A DNA stretch of 64,000 bases, from contig JANMGQ010000129.1 of NCBI GenBank assembly GCA_031374735.1, forward strand, positions 51,897 to 115,896. Reading direction: 5' to 3'. Positions 54,854-63,854 of the stretch are shown piece after piece; positions within the stretch are counted from its first letter, which is position 1; every line of letters starts with the position of its first letter. The position numbers and the translations under genes are program-made. Under the pieces are notes generated by a model that saw only the letters and a program-made list of their open reading frames with translations, was not told the DNA's origin and searched no databases. Source of the stretch: JABFRJ01 sp031374735. GTDB taxonomy: Bacteria > Pseudomonadota > Alphaproteobacteria > Rhizobiales > Hyphomicrobiaceae.

Positions 54854-56008
54854 CTATCCCGCTCGCCCCACGACGCCCTTGGTCCTCAGAGCCGCCACGT
54901 CGGCGACCGAGAAGCCGAAATCTGCCAGCACCTGGTCCGTATCGACGCCCGGCGCGGTTGCCTCTCGGCCCATCTGCGGGGTGGAGCGGCTGAAGCGGGG
55001 TGCCGGTGCGGGTTGCGTCACGCCATTGCGGGTGACGAGCGATTGGCGGGCGGCCATGTGGGGGTGCTTGGGCGCCTCGTCGAGCGACATGACGGGTGCG
55101 ACGCAGGCATCCGAGCCGTCGAACACCATCTCCCACTCATCGCGCGTCTTGCCCTTGATGGCGGTGCCGATGGTTGCGCGCAACTCGGGCCAGCGCTTCG
55201 TGTCGAACTGCTTTGGCAGGTCTGCACCGGCGATGCCGAGTTTCTGGATCAACTCGGCATAGAACTTGGTCTCGATGGCGCCGACGGCGAGCCATTTGCC
55301 GTCCTTGGTCTCGTAGCAGTCATACCAGGGCGCGCCGGTGTCGAGAATGTTGACGCCGCGCTCATCCTGCCAGCGGCCGGCCGAGCGCATGCCGAACACC
55401 ATGCCCATCAAGTAGGCCGCGCCATCGACCATGGCCGCGTCTACAATCTGGCCCTTGCCGGACGTCTTGGCCTCCAACAGGGCCGAGACGACGCCGAAGG
55501 CCAAAAACATGCCGCCGCCGCCGAAATCGCCGACCACATTTACGGGCGGCGTCGGCGCCTGCCCCTTGCGGCCGAACGCATGCAACACGCCTGCAAGCGC
55601 GATGTAGTCGATGTCGTGGCCGGCGCGATCGGCCCATGGGCCTTCCTGGCCAAAGCCGGTCATGCGGCCGATGACCAGTTTCGGGTTCGCCTGCCACAGG
55701 ACATCGGGTCCGATGCCGAGCCGCTCGATCACGCCGGGACGAAAGCCCTCGATCAGGGCATCGGCCTTGGCGCAGAGCTTCATGACGACGTCGCGACCCT
55801 CGGGCCGCTTCATGTCGACCGCGATGGTTTGTCGGCCGCGACCGAGCACGTCGAACTTCGGTTCGCGCCCGGGAATGCCGAGGTCGCTGTCTTCGCGCCG
55901 ATCGACGCGGATGACCTTGGCGCCCATGTCGGCGAGCAGCATGCCGGCGAACGGCGCTGGGCCAATACCTGCGAGCTCGAGAACGGTAATTCCCTTCAGA
56001 GGTCCCAT
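54854..56008 (-). CDS. CaiB/BaiF family CoA-transferase (alpha-methylacyl-CoA racemase-like)
   Basis: A 384-residue class III CoA-transferase-fold protein. LELAGIGPAPFAGMLLADMGAKVIRVDR is the N-terminal family segment, GHDIDYIALAGVLHAFG includes the catalytic-region D, and the VGDFGGGGMFLAFGVVSALLE loop is typical of the racemase branch (Amacr). Two close ATGs are possible; 56008 gives the family N-terminus, while 56020 lies directly on its AAGGGA. Racemase or CoA-transfer activity on branched acyl-CoA is likely. Confidence 0.92.
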   Translation of the reverse strand: MGPLKGITVLELAGIGPAPFAGMLLADMGAKVIRVDRREDSDLGIPGREPKFDVLGRGRQTIAVDMKRPEGRDVVMKLCAKADALIEGFRPGVIERLGIGPDVLWQANPKLVIGRMTGFGQEGPWADRAGHDIDYIALAGVLHAFGRKGQAPTPPVNVVGDFGGGGMFLAFGVVSALLEAKTSGKGQIVDAAMVDGAAYLMGMVFGMRSAGRWQDERGVNILDTGAPWYDCYETKDGKWLAVGAIETKFYAELIQKLGIAGADLPKQFDTKRWPELRATIGTAIKGKTRDEWEMVFDGSDACVAPVMSLDEAPKHPHMAARQSLVTRNGVTQPAPAPRFSRSTPQMGREATAPGVDTDQVLADFGFSVADVAALRTKGVVGRAG

Positions 56009-56126
56009 TGTGGTGAACATTCCCTTGCTGTGTGTTGCAAGGACAAGCGGAACGTGTCGGTTCGACACGTTCGCACGGTAATGGCGCCTGTCCTCGCTAA
56101 GCTCTCTTCAAGCCTCACATGGTTGC

Positions 56127-58325
56127 ATGGTCGGTAACAAGAGGCCGTCAAAGAAGCTCAAGTGCAGCGTGATAAAAAGCAGTTCTAAATTGGGTGGCCG
56201 GGGGGCGATCCTGGTCCGCTCTCTCGTTCGACGGGGGATCGGCTGGGTGCATGCGCTTGTGCCAACACGGCGCGGCGCGGAAACGCGGGCAAGCTCGCGC
56301 ATCGAAGGCGCGATCGAGCGCCTCAAGGACGCCCAGTGGGAGGTGCGCGAGAGCGAAGCGCGCTATCGCGGCCTGCTTGAAGCACAACAGGACATTATCT
56401 TCCGCCGCGACGCGCAGGGACGACTGACGTTTGCCAACGAGGCGTATCACCGGATGTTTGCGGGGCGCGACGTCCTTGGGCAGGCCTTTGCGCCTGTGCT
56501 GAAGACCGGCGACTTGCCGGTGCCGCTCGCCGCGGGCCGCAAGCGCCATCAGCGTTTCTCGATCGAAGTGGAGACGACGGCGGGCCTCCGCTGGTTCGAT
56601 ATTGAAGAGCACCGGGCGAGTGCAGACGAGGCCAATGCCGAGAGCCAGTGCGTTGGCCGCGACATCACCGAGCAGCGCCGCCAGCAGGCAGAACTTGCAT
56701 CTGCGCGCGATGCCGCCGAGCACGCCAACCGGGCCAAGTCGCGTTTTCTGGCCGCCATGAGCCACGAAATCCGCACGCCCATGAACGGCATCATGGGCAT
56801 GACCGCACTGCTCAAAGACACCGAAACCACGGCCGAGCAGAAGACCTATCTCACCGCAGTCGAGCGATCGGCGCGGACCCTGCTGTCGCTGATCGATGAG
56901 ATCCTCGACTTCTCCAAGATCGAAGCCGGGCGGCTCGATCTCGACGAGGCGGCGTTCTCGGTCGAGGACTGCGTGCAGTCCGTCGTCGAGCTGTTGCATC
57001 CGCGCGCCAAAGACAAGGGCATCACGCTTGCTTGGGCGATTGATCCGGCTGTGCCACGGCTCGGTCTTGGGGACGAGGCGCGGTTGCGCCAGATCGTCAC
57101 CAACCTGATCGGCAATGCCGTCAAGTTCACCGATACCGGTGGTGTGCTTGTGACAGTCTCGATTGACGACGCGCGCAGCGCTCACGGCGACACCCGCATT
57201 CCCATTGCCATCACCGTCAAGGACACTGGACCCGGCATCTCGCCAGAGGCCTTGAACTCGCTGTTCGGCGAATTTGAGCGTGGCGACGAAACAAGCCGCC
57301 GCCAGCACAGTGGCACAGGGCTTGGCCTCGCCATTTCGCGTCGCCTCGCGCGTGCTATGGGCGGCGACATCACGGCTGCGGCAGTGCCAGGCGAAGGCTC
57401 GGAGTTCCGCGCTGTGGTGCTGCTGAAATGCTCGGGCCAGCGCCGACAGGTCGATCCGCTACCCGGTCATCAACACGTGCTGCTGGCGCTCGATAATGGC
57501 TTTGAGCGCGCAGCCCTGCGTCTGTCGCTTGAAGGGGCGCATGTGCCCGCGGCCGAGTGCACACCTGACAATGTCGAGCCCGTGATTGCGGCAGCAGCCA
57601 ACGTCGATGCGCCGTTCACGATCGCGATCGTCGATGGCACGCGACCGCTGGCGGACATTGCGCACCTCGCAACGGCCGTCCGTGCGGCGTCGCCGAGCGA
57701 AGTGCCGGCGACGGTTTACGTCATCCTGGATAGTGCGCCGCGCGGCGGCTTCGGCCCCTATGCGCGCGCCGGCTTCGACGACTACCTGGTGCGGCCAGTG
57801 CGGCCCTCGGCCGTGGTCGACCGGGTCACGTCCGTCGGCCCCTATCGCCGTCCCGAGCCACTGGCTGCAGCTCTTGCGCCCGCCAGCTCACCGCAGGCAA
57901 AGACCGCGGCCAAGACTGCGGCCCGCGTGCTGCTGGTCGAGGACAACGACATCAACGCCCTTCTCGCCCGACGCATGCTCGAGAAGTCCGGTTGCACGGT
58001 CGCGCACGCCAAGGACGGCCAGAAAGGTCTCGATGCTGTGACAGCAAGCGTGTGTGCCGACGCACCCGCGTTCGACCTCGTCTTGATGGACGTGCACATG
58101 CCGGTGCTGGACGGGCTCGAGGCCGTCCGCCGCATGAAGCATCTCGTGCCGGCCGATGGTCGCCGTCTGCCACCCATCATCGCGCTCACGGCCAACGCCT
58201 TTGCCGAGGACCGCCAGCGGTGCCTGGACGCCGGCATGGACGGTTATCTCGCCAAGCCGTTCGAGAAGGATGAGCTGGAGCATGTATTGACGCGCTTTGT
58301 GCGCAAGGGCGATTTGGCAGCCTGA
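56127..58325 (+). CDS. hybrid histidine kinase with PAS, kinase core and receiver
   Basis: A 732-residue sensor kinase. A PAS domain (about residues 80-190) follows a basic N-terminus without membrane segments. HisKA contains MSHEIRTPMNGI with the phospho-acceptor His213; the ATPase has NLIGNAVKFTD, DTGPGISPEAL and GTGLGLAISRRL. Then comes a receiver-like segment at about 455-580 in which the aspartate site reads VDGTR without a normal phospho-Asp. The C-terminal receiver has LVEDNDINALL, the phospho-acceptor Asp655 in LMDVHMP, and the Lys in LAKPFEKDEL. No response regulator is adjacent, so the output partner is elsewhere. Confidence 0.9.
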   Translation: MVGNKRPSKKLKCSVIKSSSKLGGRGAILVRSLVRRGIGWVHALVPTRRGAETRASSRIEGAIERLKDAQWEVRESEARYRGLLEAQQDIIFRRDAQGRLTFANEAYHRMFAGRDVLGQAFAPVLKTGDLPVPLAAGRKRHQRFSIEVETTAGLRWFDIEEHRASADEANAESQCVGRDITEQRRQQAELASARDAAEHANRAKSRFLAAMSHEIRTPMNGIMGMTALLKDTETTAEQKTYLTAVERSARTLLSLIDEILDFSKIEAGRLDLDEAAFSVEDCVQSVVELLHPRAKDKGITLAWAIDPAVPRLGLGDEARLRQIVTNLIGNAVKFTDTGGVLVTVSIDDARSAHGDTRIPIAITVKDTGPGISPEALNSLFGEFERGDETSRRQHSGTGLGLAISRRLARAMGGDITAAAVPGEGSEFRAVVLLKCSGQRRQVDPLPGHQHVLLALDNGFERAALRLSLEGAHVPAAECTPDNVEPVIAAAANVDAPFTIAIVDGTRPLADIAHLATAVRAASPSEVPATVYVILDSAPRGGFGPYARAGFDDYLVRPVRPSAVVDRVTSVGPYRRPEPLAAALAPASSPQAKTAAKTAARVLLVEDNDINALLARRMLEKSGCTVAHAKDGQKGLDAVTASVCADAPAFDLVLMDVHMPVLDGLEAVRRMKHLVPADGRRLPPIIALTANAFAEDRQRCLDAGMDGYLAKPFEKDELEHVLTRFVRKGDLAA

Positions 58326-58381
58326 GGCTGAAGGCGTGTCCGACGCAAAGCGGCCGGCACAGAGGCGGGTGTTCATGCCAG

Positions 58382-58607
58382 TTATACCAGCGGCGAAAAT
58401 TTCCGACTGAAGACTTATCCCCCCAATGTCATGGCCGGGCTTGTCCCGGCCACCCATCGTGCAATGAGAGTGGCGGTGCTTATGGTGTTGGAACGTCTCA
58501 ACATGCTGACACCAGCCGCGTGCGCTGCGCGATGGGTGGCCGGCACGAATGGCCGGCCATGACAGTGTGGGGAGGCACATCCGTCAATAATCTGGCCGCT
58601 GGAATTA
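58382..58607. mobile_element. MITE-like repeat element with inverted ends and long hairpin
   Basis: The left end TTATACCAGCGGCGAAAATTT and the right end, read in reverse as TAATTCCAGCGGCCAGATTAT, are imperfect inverted repeats. Inside, 58429-58462 and 58527-58562 form a long imperfect hairpin built on TCATGGCCGGGC...CCGGCCACCCATCG. A second copy begins at 63855. It lies between convergent genes. The gap from 58326 to 58736 otherwise holds nothing recognised. Confidence 0.7.
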
Positions 58608-58736
58608 GACTGTCGGCACACTGGAAATCACGGCCTCGGCTTGGCTCATCCTGCCTGTCTTTTGATGGCACCAAGTATCAAAAGGCGGAGCGACCCGTGC
58701 CCACGCCTCGTCAGCATCGTTTCGGTCAGCGATGGA

Positions 58737-59555
58737 TTAGCGCCCAAGACCGTAGCGCTGGTTCCAGGTCTGAGGGAACGCCGACGGACCATTGGACCAG
58801 GTCGATTGGCGTGGTGCCTGCCACTGCTGGCGTGACGTGGCTGCAGCCTGCTGGCGACGCTCCTGGCGTTGCTCTTCGGCGCGATCAGCCAGCTGCTGGC
58901 GCAGATCTTCCTGGGCCTGGCGATGGGCCTCGGGATCGGCGTAGATCTTCTCGGCGACCTTCACGGCCTCGTACTTGGTTGCTTCTTTCCAAGACTTGAT
59001 GGCGTACACCGGTGCACCGAGATGAACGCGCTCGAACAGGTCCGTCACATCCTCGTTCAGCATGCGGATGCAACCGTTCGACACGGCCGAGCCGATGGAC
59101 CCGCGCGACGGCGTGCCGTGGATTCGCAGCAGGGACCAATCCAAGTACATGGCGCGCTTGCCGAGCGGGTTGGCAGGATCGCCGCCCTCGACGGGATCAT
59201 CGCCATTGATTGGGATCCACTTGGGGTCGACGGCCTTGGCGGCGACGAACGTGCGGCCCATCCAAAGCTCTGAATTCTTGCCGACGGCCACGCCATAGCG
59301 CAGCGCCTCACCCTTGCCGGTGATGTAATAGAGCTTGCGCTCGCCGTTCACGATCACGATCGAGCCGGGCGCATAGATAGCTGGCACAGACACGCGCTGC
59401 ACCTTCGGCTGCGGCTCGCTGTAACCGCGATTGCCCTGGGCTGCTGCTGGTGTCGTGACGACAAGGGCCGACAGGCCGGCAAGGCCCGCCATAAGGCACA
59501 CGGTACGCGCGACTGCGGAGATACTGGACGGTACTGCGGACGAAACACGAGCCAA
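58737..59555 (-). CDS. L,D-transpeptidase (YkuD domain)
   Basis: A 272-residue exported enzyme. The probable start is a TTG with GGAG eight bases upstream, giving a signal peptide ending at TTPAAAQ; a longer reading starts in a Pro-rich stretch. The YkuD domain runs from about residue 60 to 190 with the active-site motif HGTPSRGSIGSAVSNGCIRM, Cys162 being the nucleophile. The C-terminus is rich in Gln and Arg. It cross-links peptidoglycan at L,D-peptide bonds or attaches proteins to it. Confidence 0.9.
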   Translation of the reverse strand: MARVSSAVPSSISAVARTVCLMAGLAGLSALVVTTPAAAQGNRGYSEPQPKVQRVSVPAIYAPGSIVIVNGERKLYYITGKGEALRYGVAVGKNSELWMGRTFVAAKAVDPKWIPINGDDPVEGGDPANPLGKRAMYLDWSLLRIHGTPSRGSIGSAVSNGCIRMLNEDVTDLFERVHLGAPVYAIKSWKEATKYEAVKVAEKIYADPEAHRQAQEDLRQQLADRAEEQRQERRQQAAATSRQQWQAPRQSTWSNGPSAFPQTWNQRYGLGR

Positions 59556-59777
59556 GGGAGGTACTCCGAGACGGGGCGGCGGAGGGTGTTGTGACCCTCT
59601 TTCGATACTGCAAAGCCGATGCAAGCAAAAGCTCCAATCGGCAGACTACACTCAAAAATTTGCGAACCGGTTTATGGGGACACCATCGGTCAAGCACGCC
59701 TGTCATGCCGGGGCTAATTTGACCGTGTCGACAATGAGTGGCTGATTGGGGCAGGCAAGACCAGCCCGCTCGAGATC

Positions 59778-60905
59778 ATGACAACTATGCCCGACCGCCG
59801 CACAGTTATTGCTTCGCTTGCAACCGTTGCCGCGGGGGCTGCCCCGGCTGCCGCATCGGCGCCGTGGCCCACGGCCGCGCCAGCCGATGTTGGTTTTGCG
59901 CCCGATATCGCCGACAGGTTGGAATGGGGGATCAAGTCCGGGTTGCTGAAGCACTTTCACGCCATCGTCGTGACGCGCGTCGGCAAGTTGGTTCTGGAGC
60001 GCTATTTCGAAGGCCAGGACTGGGCCTGGGGCCGGAACCTCGGCATCGTCAAACATGGGCCCGAGACGTTGCACGATCTGCGCTCCGTAACAAAAAGCGT
60101 TACCTCGATCCTCTACGGCATCGCGCTCGACCGCGGGCTGGTGCCGCCACTCGTCGCGCCCCTCATGGCGCAATTCCCCGAGTATCCGGATCTTGCCGCC
60201 GACCAACGCCGCCAACTCGTGACGATCGAGCATGTCATCAATATGACGCTTGGCTACGAGTGGAATGAGCAGTTGCCCTACACCGACCCGAAGAACGCCG
60301 AGATCATGATGGAGATGGCGAAGGATCGGTATCGGTTCGTCTTGGAGCGGCCGATTCTTGCGCCGCCGGGCACGCGTTGGAACTACAACGGCGGTTGTAC
60401 AGCGTTGATCGGGCGACTGATTGAGAAGGGTACCAAGCAAACGATCTCAGACTTTGCAAAGCAGGCGCTGTTCGACCCGCTTGGCATTGACACATTCGAG
60501 TGGATCACAGGGGCCGATGGCGTGCACTCGCCCGCATCAGGGCTGCGACTGAGGGCGCGAGACCTTGCCCGCATCGGCGCCTTGATCCTCGGCAAGGGCC
60601 AAATCGACAGCCGGCGCATCGTCTCGGCTGGCTGGATCGAGGGCGTGGCTGTCGGCGCGGTGCCGACCGGTGACGGCTTGATGTACGGCCGCTCCTGGTT
60701 CCAGCTCGACACGCCTGTCGCCGGATTTGCAAATCCTCAGCCGACGTTGATGGGCTTTGGTAACGGCGGACAACGACTGTTCGTCATGCCGTCGACCGAT
60801 ATCGCCTGCGTGGTATTTTCTGGGCGCTACAACGAGATGGACAGCTGGGTTCATCCGACGCGTCTGTGGCGCGAAATCGTGCTCGGCAATGTGCGACTGG
60901 GCTGA
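59778..60905 (+). CDS. serine hydrolase, class C beta-lactamase-like
   Basis: A 375-residue protein with a Tat-like signal (DRRTVIASLATVAAGAAPAAAS). The SxxK motif is LRSVTKSVTS (Ser103, Lys106); the second motif area is WNYNGGCTALIG (Tyr203), and GFGNGGQRLFVMP is the usual K/H-T/S-G-equivalent region with GGQ. This is the penicillin-binding-protein-like/esterase group, so a peptidase, esterase or 6-aminohexanoate-dimer-hydrolase-type activity is possible. Resistance to beta-lactams is not implied. It is flanked by two L,D-transpeptidase genes. Confidence 0.87.
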   Translation: MTTMPDRRTVIASLATVAAGAAPAAASAPWPTAAPADVGFAPDIADRLEWGIKSGLLKHFHAIVVTRVGKLVLERYFEGQDWAWGRNLGIVKHGPETLHDLRSVTKSVTSILYGIALDRGLVPPLVAPLMAQFPEYPDLAADQRRQLVTIEHVINMTLGYEWNEQLPYTDPKNAEIMMEMAKDRYRFVLERPILAPPGTRWNYNGGCTALIGRLIEKGTKQTISDFAKQALFDPLGIDTFEWITGADGVHSPASGLRLRARDLARIGALILGKGQIDSRRIVSAGWIEGVAVGAVPTGDGLMYGRSWFQLDTPVAGFANPQPTLMGFGNGGQRLFVMPSTDIACVVFSGRYNEMDSWVHPTRLWREIVLGNVRLG

Positions 60906-61096
60906 GGACTGGATTCGGCACCGAGTTGGAATAACTGCTGCGCACAAAAGAGCCGTGTCCCGTGCGCCACGTTGGAGGGAATCCCGTTGCTCTAGCTGCA
61001 ACCGCACATGACGTGCCGGCCGCCCAACGCTAGCACAGACAAGGTTGGGAAGCCTGCTTGCTGATGCTTGTCTGGTCGTTGCGTTGGGGCCTTGTC

Positions 61097-62719
61097 ATGT
61101 TCAGAGTTCATGGTCGCACCAGTGCGATGGCAGCTCTGGTCTGTGGGGCGCTGGCTTGCGTCGCTAGTCACGCAGGCGCCCAAGCCGTGGCGTCCGCCGC
61201 TGCACCTGAAGGTCCCTTGGTGGCCGTGGTCGCACTGAAGGAGCAGACTTTCGTTCTCTATGGCCCGGCTGGCATCGTCCGATCGACCGGCATTTCGTCG
61301 GGGCTGGCCACCAATCCCACGCCGATCGGCATCTTCAACATTCTCGAGAAGCGCCGCGAGCACTGGTCGAATATCTACGACGCAGAGATGCCCCACATGC
61401 AGCGCCTGACGTGGTCGGGCATCGCGCTCCACGAGGGCCGCGTGACCGGGCGGCCTGCGTCGCATGGCTGCGTGCGGCTGCCGGCCGCTTTTGCCGAGGA
61501 CCTGTTCGGCATCACGCGGGTCGGGATGCGCGTGATCATCGCCTACAGCAAGACAGAGCCGGTTGAGATCACGCATGATGTGTTGTTGGCGCCGCGCGTG
61601 CCCCGCCATGAGGGGCACGCAGGCCTCGTGCGTGTCGCGTCGGCCAGTGTATCGTCCAGCGGGCCGTTGCCGGTTGGTCCTGCCGTCGTGACGGCTGCGG
61701 CCTCAACGCCTGCGCTCAGTGGCCCATCATCGCTGCCGATTGAGGCCTTGTCGCTCGCCCGCAAGGACGCCCGCGTGCAGGCGAATGCAGCGGCAAAGAG
61801 CGATGACGACCTGAAAAAGGTGCACGCCGCATTGCTCGTCGACATGGCGCGCCTGACGAAAGTGCGGGATGCGGCTGGTCGCGCCGTCAAATCGGCAGAG
61901 CGCCAGGAGGCCAAGGAGCGCAAAGCCCTTGAAGCTGCAGCTGACGAGGTGCGTGGCCGGGTGGAGAAAGCCTTGGCCGTGGCGATCTCGAAGCGGACTG
62001 CGGCGGACGCCCTGCTCCTGAACGCTGAGGCGGCTCTCGCCGCAAAGCGCAATGCAAACTTGGCGGCACTGAGAGAGGTCGATGATGCGGAGACGGAGGC
62101 GAAGACAACATGGGAAGCCTATCGGCGGCTGATGCGGATCGGTGAACCCGTGTCCGTGCTGATCAGCAGCAAGACCGGGATGCTGCATGTCCGGCAGGCC
62201 TTCGACCCGATTTTCGAGGTTCCCGTCGTGATCGAAGGTCGGGGCGGCGCGCTGCTTGGCACACACGTGTTCACGCTGATGGAGGCAGGGAGCGAGCCAA
62301 GGGCTGCCAGATGGAGCGTCGTGTCTTTGCCTCTGCTGCCGTCGGAACCGCGCATATGGCACGTGGCCGACCTGCCGCCGACGGACCCGCCCGAGCCGAC
62401 GGCCTCCCGCGCGCTCGACAGGGTTTCCATCCCGGCTGACGTGCGTGCGCGGCTCGAAGCGGTGCTCGTTCCGGGCGCATCTCTGATTGTCACGGATGAG
62501 GCACCGAGCACCGAGACCGGCAAGGGCACGGACTTTATCGTTGAATTGGACCAGCCACAGCCTGATCTCCATGTCGTCCGCGAGGCACCACGCCGGATAG
62601 AGCGGCCGGCAAGTGTAACGAACGACCGCCGGCCCGCACCGGCCAAAGTCGTGATCCCGGTCAGAGGGACCTCAATCAAGGCATTCGACACACAGCGGCT
62701 CTTTGCATCCGATCGATAG
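61097..62719 (+). CDS. L,D-transpeptidase with coiled coil and second, degenerate YkuD-like domain
   Basis: A 540-residue secreted protein. The ATG chosen gives a signal peptide ending at SHAGAQA; earlier TTG and ATG starts add about 12 residues. The first YkuD domain (about residues 35-155) has HEGRVTGRPASHGCVRLP with His123 and Cys125. A long Ala/Lys/Glu-rich coiled coil follows (about 215-345). The last part (about 350-470) repeats the YkuD strand pattern (VSVLISSKTGMLHV, GGALLGTHVFTLME) but lacks the His/Cys motif. The second copy may bind glycan or hold the enzyme in place. Confidence 0.83.
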   Translation: MFRVHGRTSAMAALVCGALACVASHAGAQAVASAAAPEGPLVAVVALKEQTFVLYGPAGIVRSTGISSGLATNPTPIGIFNILEKRREHWSNIYDAEMPHMQRLTWSGIALHEGRVTGRPASHGCVRLPAAFAEDLFGITRVGMRVIIAYSKTEPVEITHDVLLAPRVPRHEGHAGLVRVASASVSSSGPLPVGPAVVTAAASTPALSGPSSLPIEALSLARKDARVQANAAAKSDDDLKKVHAALLVDMARLTKVRDAAGRAVKSAERQEAKERKALEAAADEVRGRVEKALAVAISKRTAADALLLNAEAALAAKRNANLAALREVDDAETEAKTTWEAYRRLMRIGEPVSVLISSKTGMLHVRQAFDPIFEVPVVIEGRGGALLGTHVFTLMEAGSEPRAARWSVVSLPLLPSEPRIWHVADLPPTDPPEPTASRALDRVSIPADVRARLEAVLVPGASLIVTDEAPSTETGKGTDFIVELDQPQPDLHVVREAPRRIERPASVTNDRRPAPAKVVIPVRGTSIKAFDTQRLFASDR

Positions 62720-62761
62720 TGCGGTTAGTGACGGCGTCCTGTCGTAGCCAAGGGTACGCCG

Positions 62762-63631
62762 ATGCCTGCTCAGATCATCGACGGCAAAGCCGTTGCCGAA
62801 ACCGTGCGACGCGAGGTCGCCGGTGCTGTAGCAACGCTGAAAGCACAATACGGACGCGTCCCGGGGCTGGCCGTCGTGCTGGTCGGCGAAGATCCCGCGA
62901 GCCAGGTCTATGTGCGCAACAAGCACAAGCAGACCGAAGAGGCCGGCATGCTCTCGATCGAGCATAAATTGCCGGCCACGACGTCCGACGCAGACCTGCT
63001 GCAGCTGGTTGCGGATCTCAATGCACGCGCAGACGTGCATGGCATTCTCGTGCAGCTGCCGCTGCCAAAGCACATCGACGCACAGAAGGTGTTGCGCGCC
63101 ATCGATCCCGACAAGGACGTTGACGGTTTTCACCCCGTCAATGTCGGGCGGCTTTCCATTGGGGAGGCAGCTCTGGTTCCATGCACGCCGCTCGGATCGA
63201 TTATTCTGCTCAAGACGGCGCTGCCAAAACTCGCGGGATTGGAGGCCGTGGTCATCGGTCGCTCGACCATTGTCGGCAAGCCGGTGGCGCAACTGCTGCT
63301 GGCCGAGGATTGCACTGTGACGATTGCCCATTCGCGCACGCGGGATTTGCCGTCCGTCGTGCGTCGCGCCGATATCGTCATCGCAGCCGTCGGGCGGCCT
63401 GAGATGGTGCGCGGCGATTGGATCAAACCGGGCGCTATCGTCATTGATGTCGGCATCAACCGGATCGACGCCGGCAATGGCAAGACCCGGCTTGTCGGCG
63501 ACTGCCACTATGCCGAGTGTTCGGCCGTGGCGTCAGCGATAACGCCTGTCCCTGGCGGCGTCGGGCCGATGACCATCGCGTGCCTGCTCAAGAACACCGT
63601 TTCGGCCGCGACGCGGCTCATGGCGCGATAG
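62762..63631 (+). CDS. folD: bifunctional methylenetetrahydrofolate dehydrogenase/cyclohydrolase
   Basis: A 289-residue enzyme. GLAVVLVGEDPASQVYVRNKHK includes the catalytic Tyr/Lys region, VQLPLPKHID the conserved Q-L-P-L-P motif, and VVIGRSTIVGKPVAQLLL the Rossmann segment. PGGVGPMTIACLLKNT closes the family signature. It interconverts methylene-, methenyl- and formyl-tetrahydrofolate. It stands alone here, about 40 bases after the transpeptidase gene. Confidence 0.97.
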   Translation: MPAQIIDGKAVAETVRREVAGAVATLKAQYGRVPGLAVVLVGEDPASQVYVRNKHKQTEEAGMLSIEHKLPATTSDADLLQLVADLNARADVHGILVQLPLPKHIDAQKVLRAIDPDKDVDGFHPVNVGRLSIGEAALVPCTPLGSIILLKTALPKLAGLEAVVIGRSTIVGKPVAQLLLAEDCTVTIAHSRTRDLPSVVRRADIVIAAVGRPEMVRGDWIKPGAIVIDVGINRIDAGNGKTRLVGDCHYAECSAVASAITPVPGGVGPMTIACLLKNTVSAATRLMAR

Positions 63632-63650
63632 GCCATCGCTGGCGATGGCT

Positions 63651-63840
63651 CATGCCAGCAGTCAGAATTTTGGCTGACCAATCCCGTTATCGTCATTCCG
63701 GAATGCCTGTCGCGCCGACGCGCGGCAGGCATATCCGGAATCCTTACCTCTCGCGCATCAGCATTCGTGCTCTACGGACAGAGGTAAAGATCCCGGATGT
63801 ACGATCACGCAGGAAGCGTGATCGTATTCCGGGATGACGT
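63651..63840. repeat. compound REP-like hairpins
   Basis: A variant of the shared end sequence (CCAGCAGTCAGAATTTTGGC at 63655-63674) is followed by a degenerate type 2 hairpin (63695-63741) and a near-perfect type 1 hairpin (63790-63835, loop AGGAA). Both have relatives in the 44113-44574 block, including the linking GAGGTAAAGATCCCGG. No gene is present between folD and the window end. Confidence 0.75.
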
Positions 63841-63854
63841 CCGTGATTTGATGA

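Noticed and set aside
55013..56137. 374-codon open frame on the plus strand
   Set aside because: Antisense to the CaiB/BaiF family gene, which has clear motifs; translation has no domain-like pattern.
59778..60905. Beta-lactamase resistance gene
   Set aside because: The SxxK fold is shared with many esterases and peptidases, and the other motifs are not those of a resistance enzyme.
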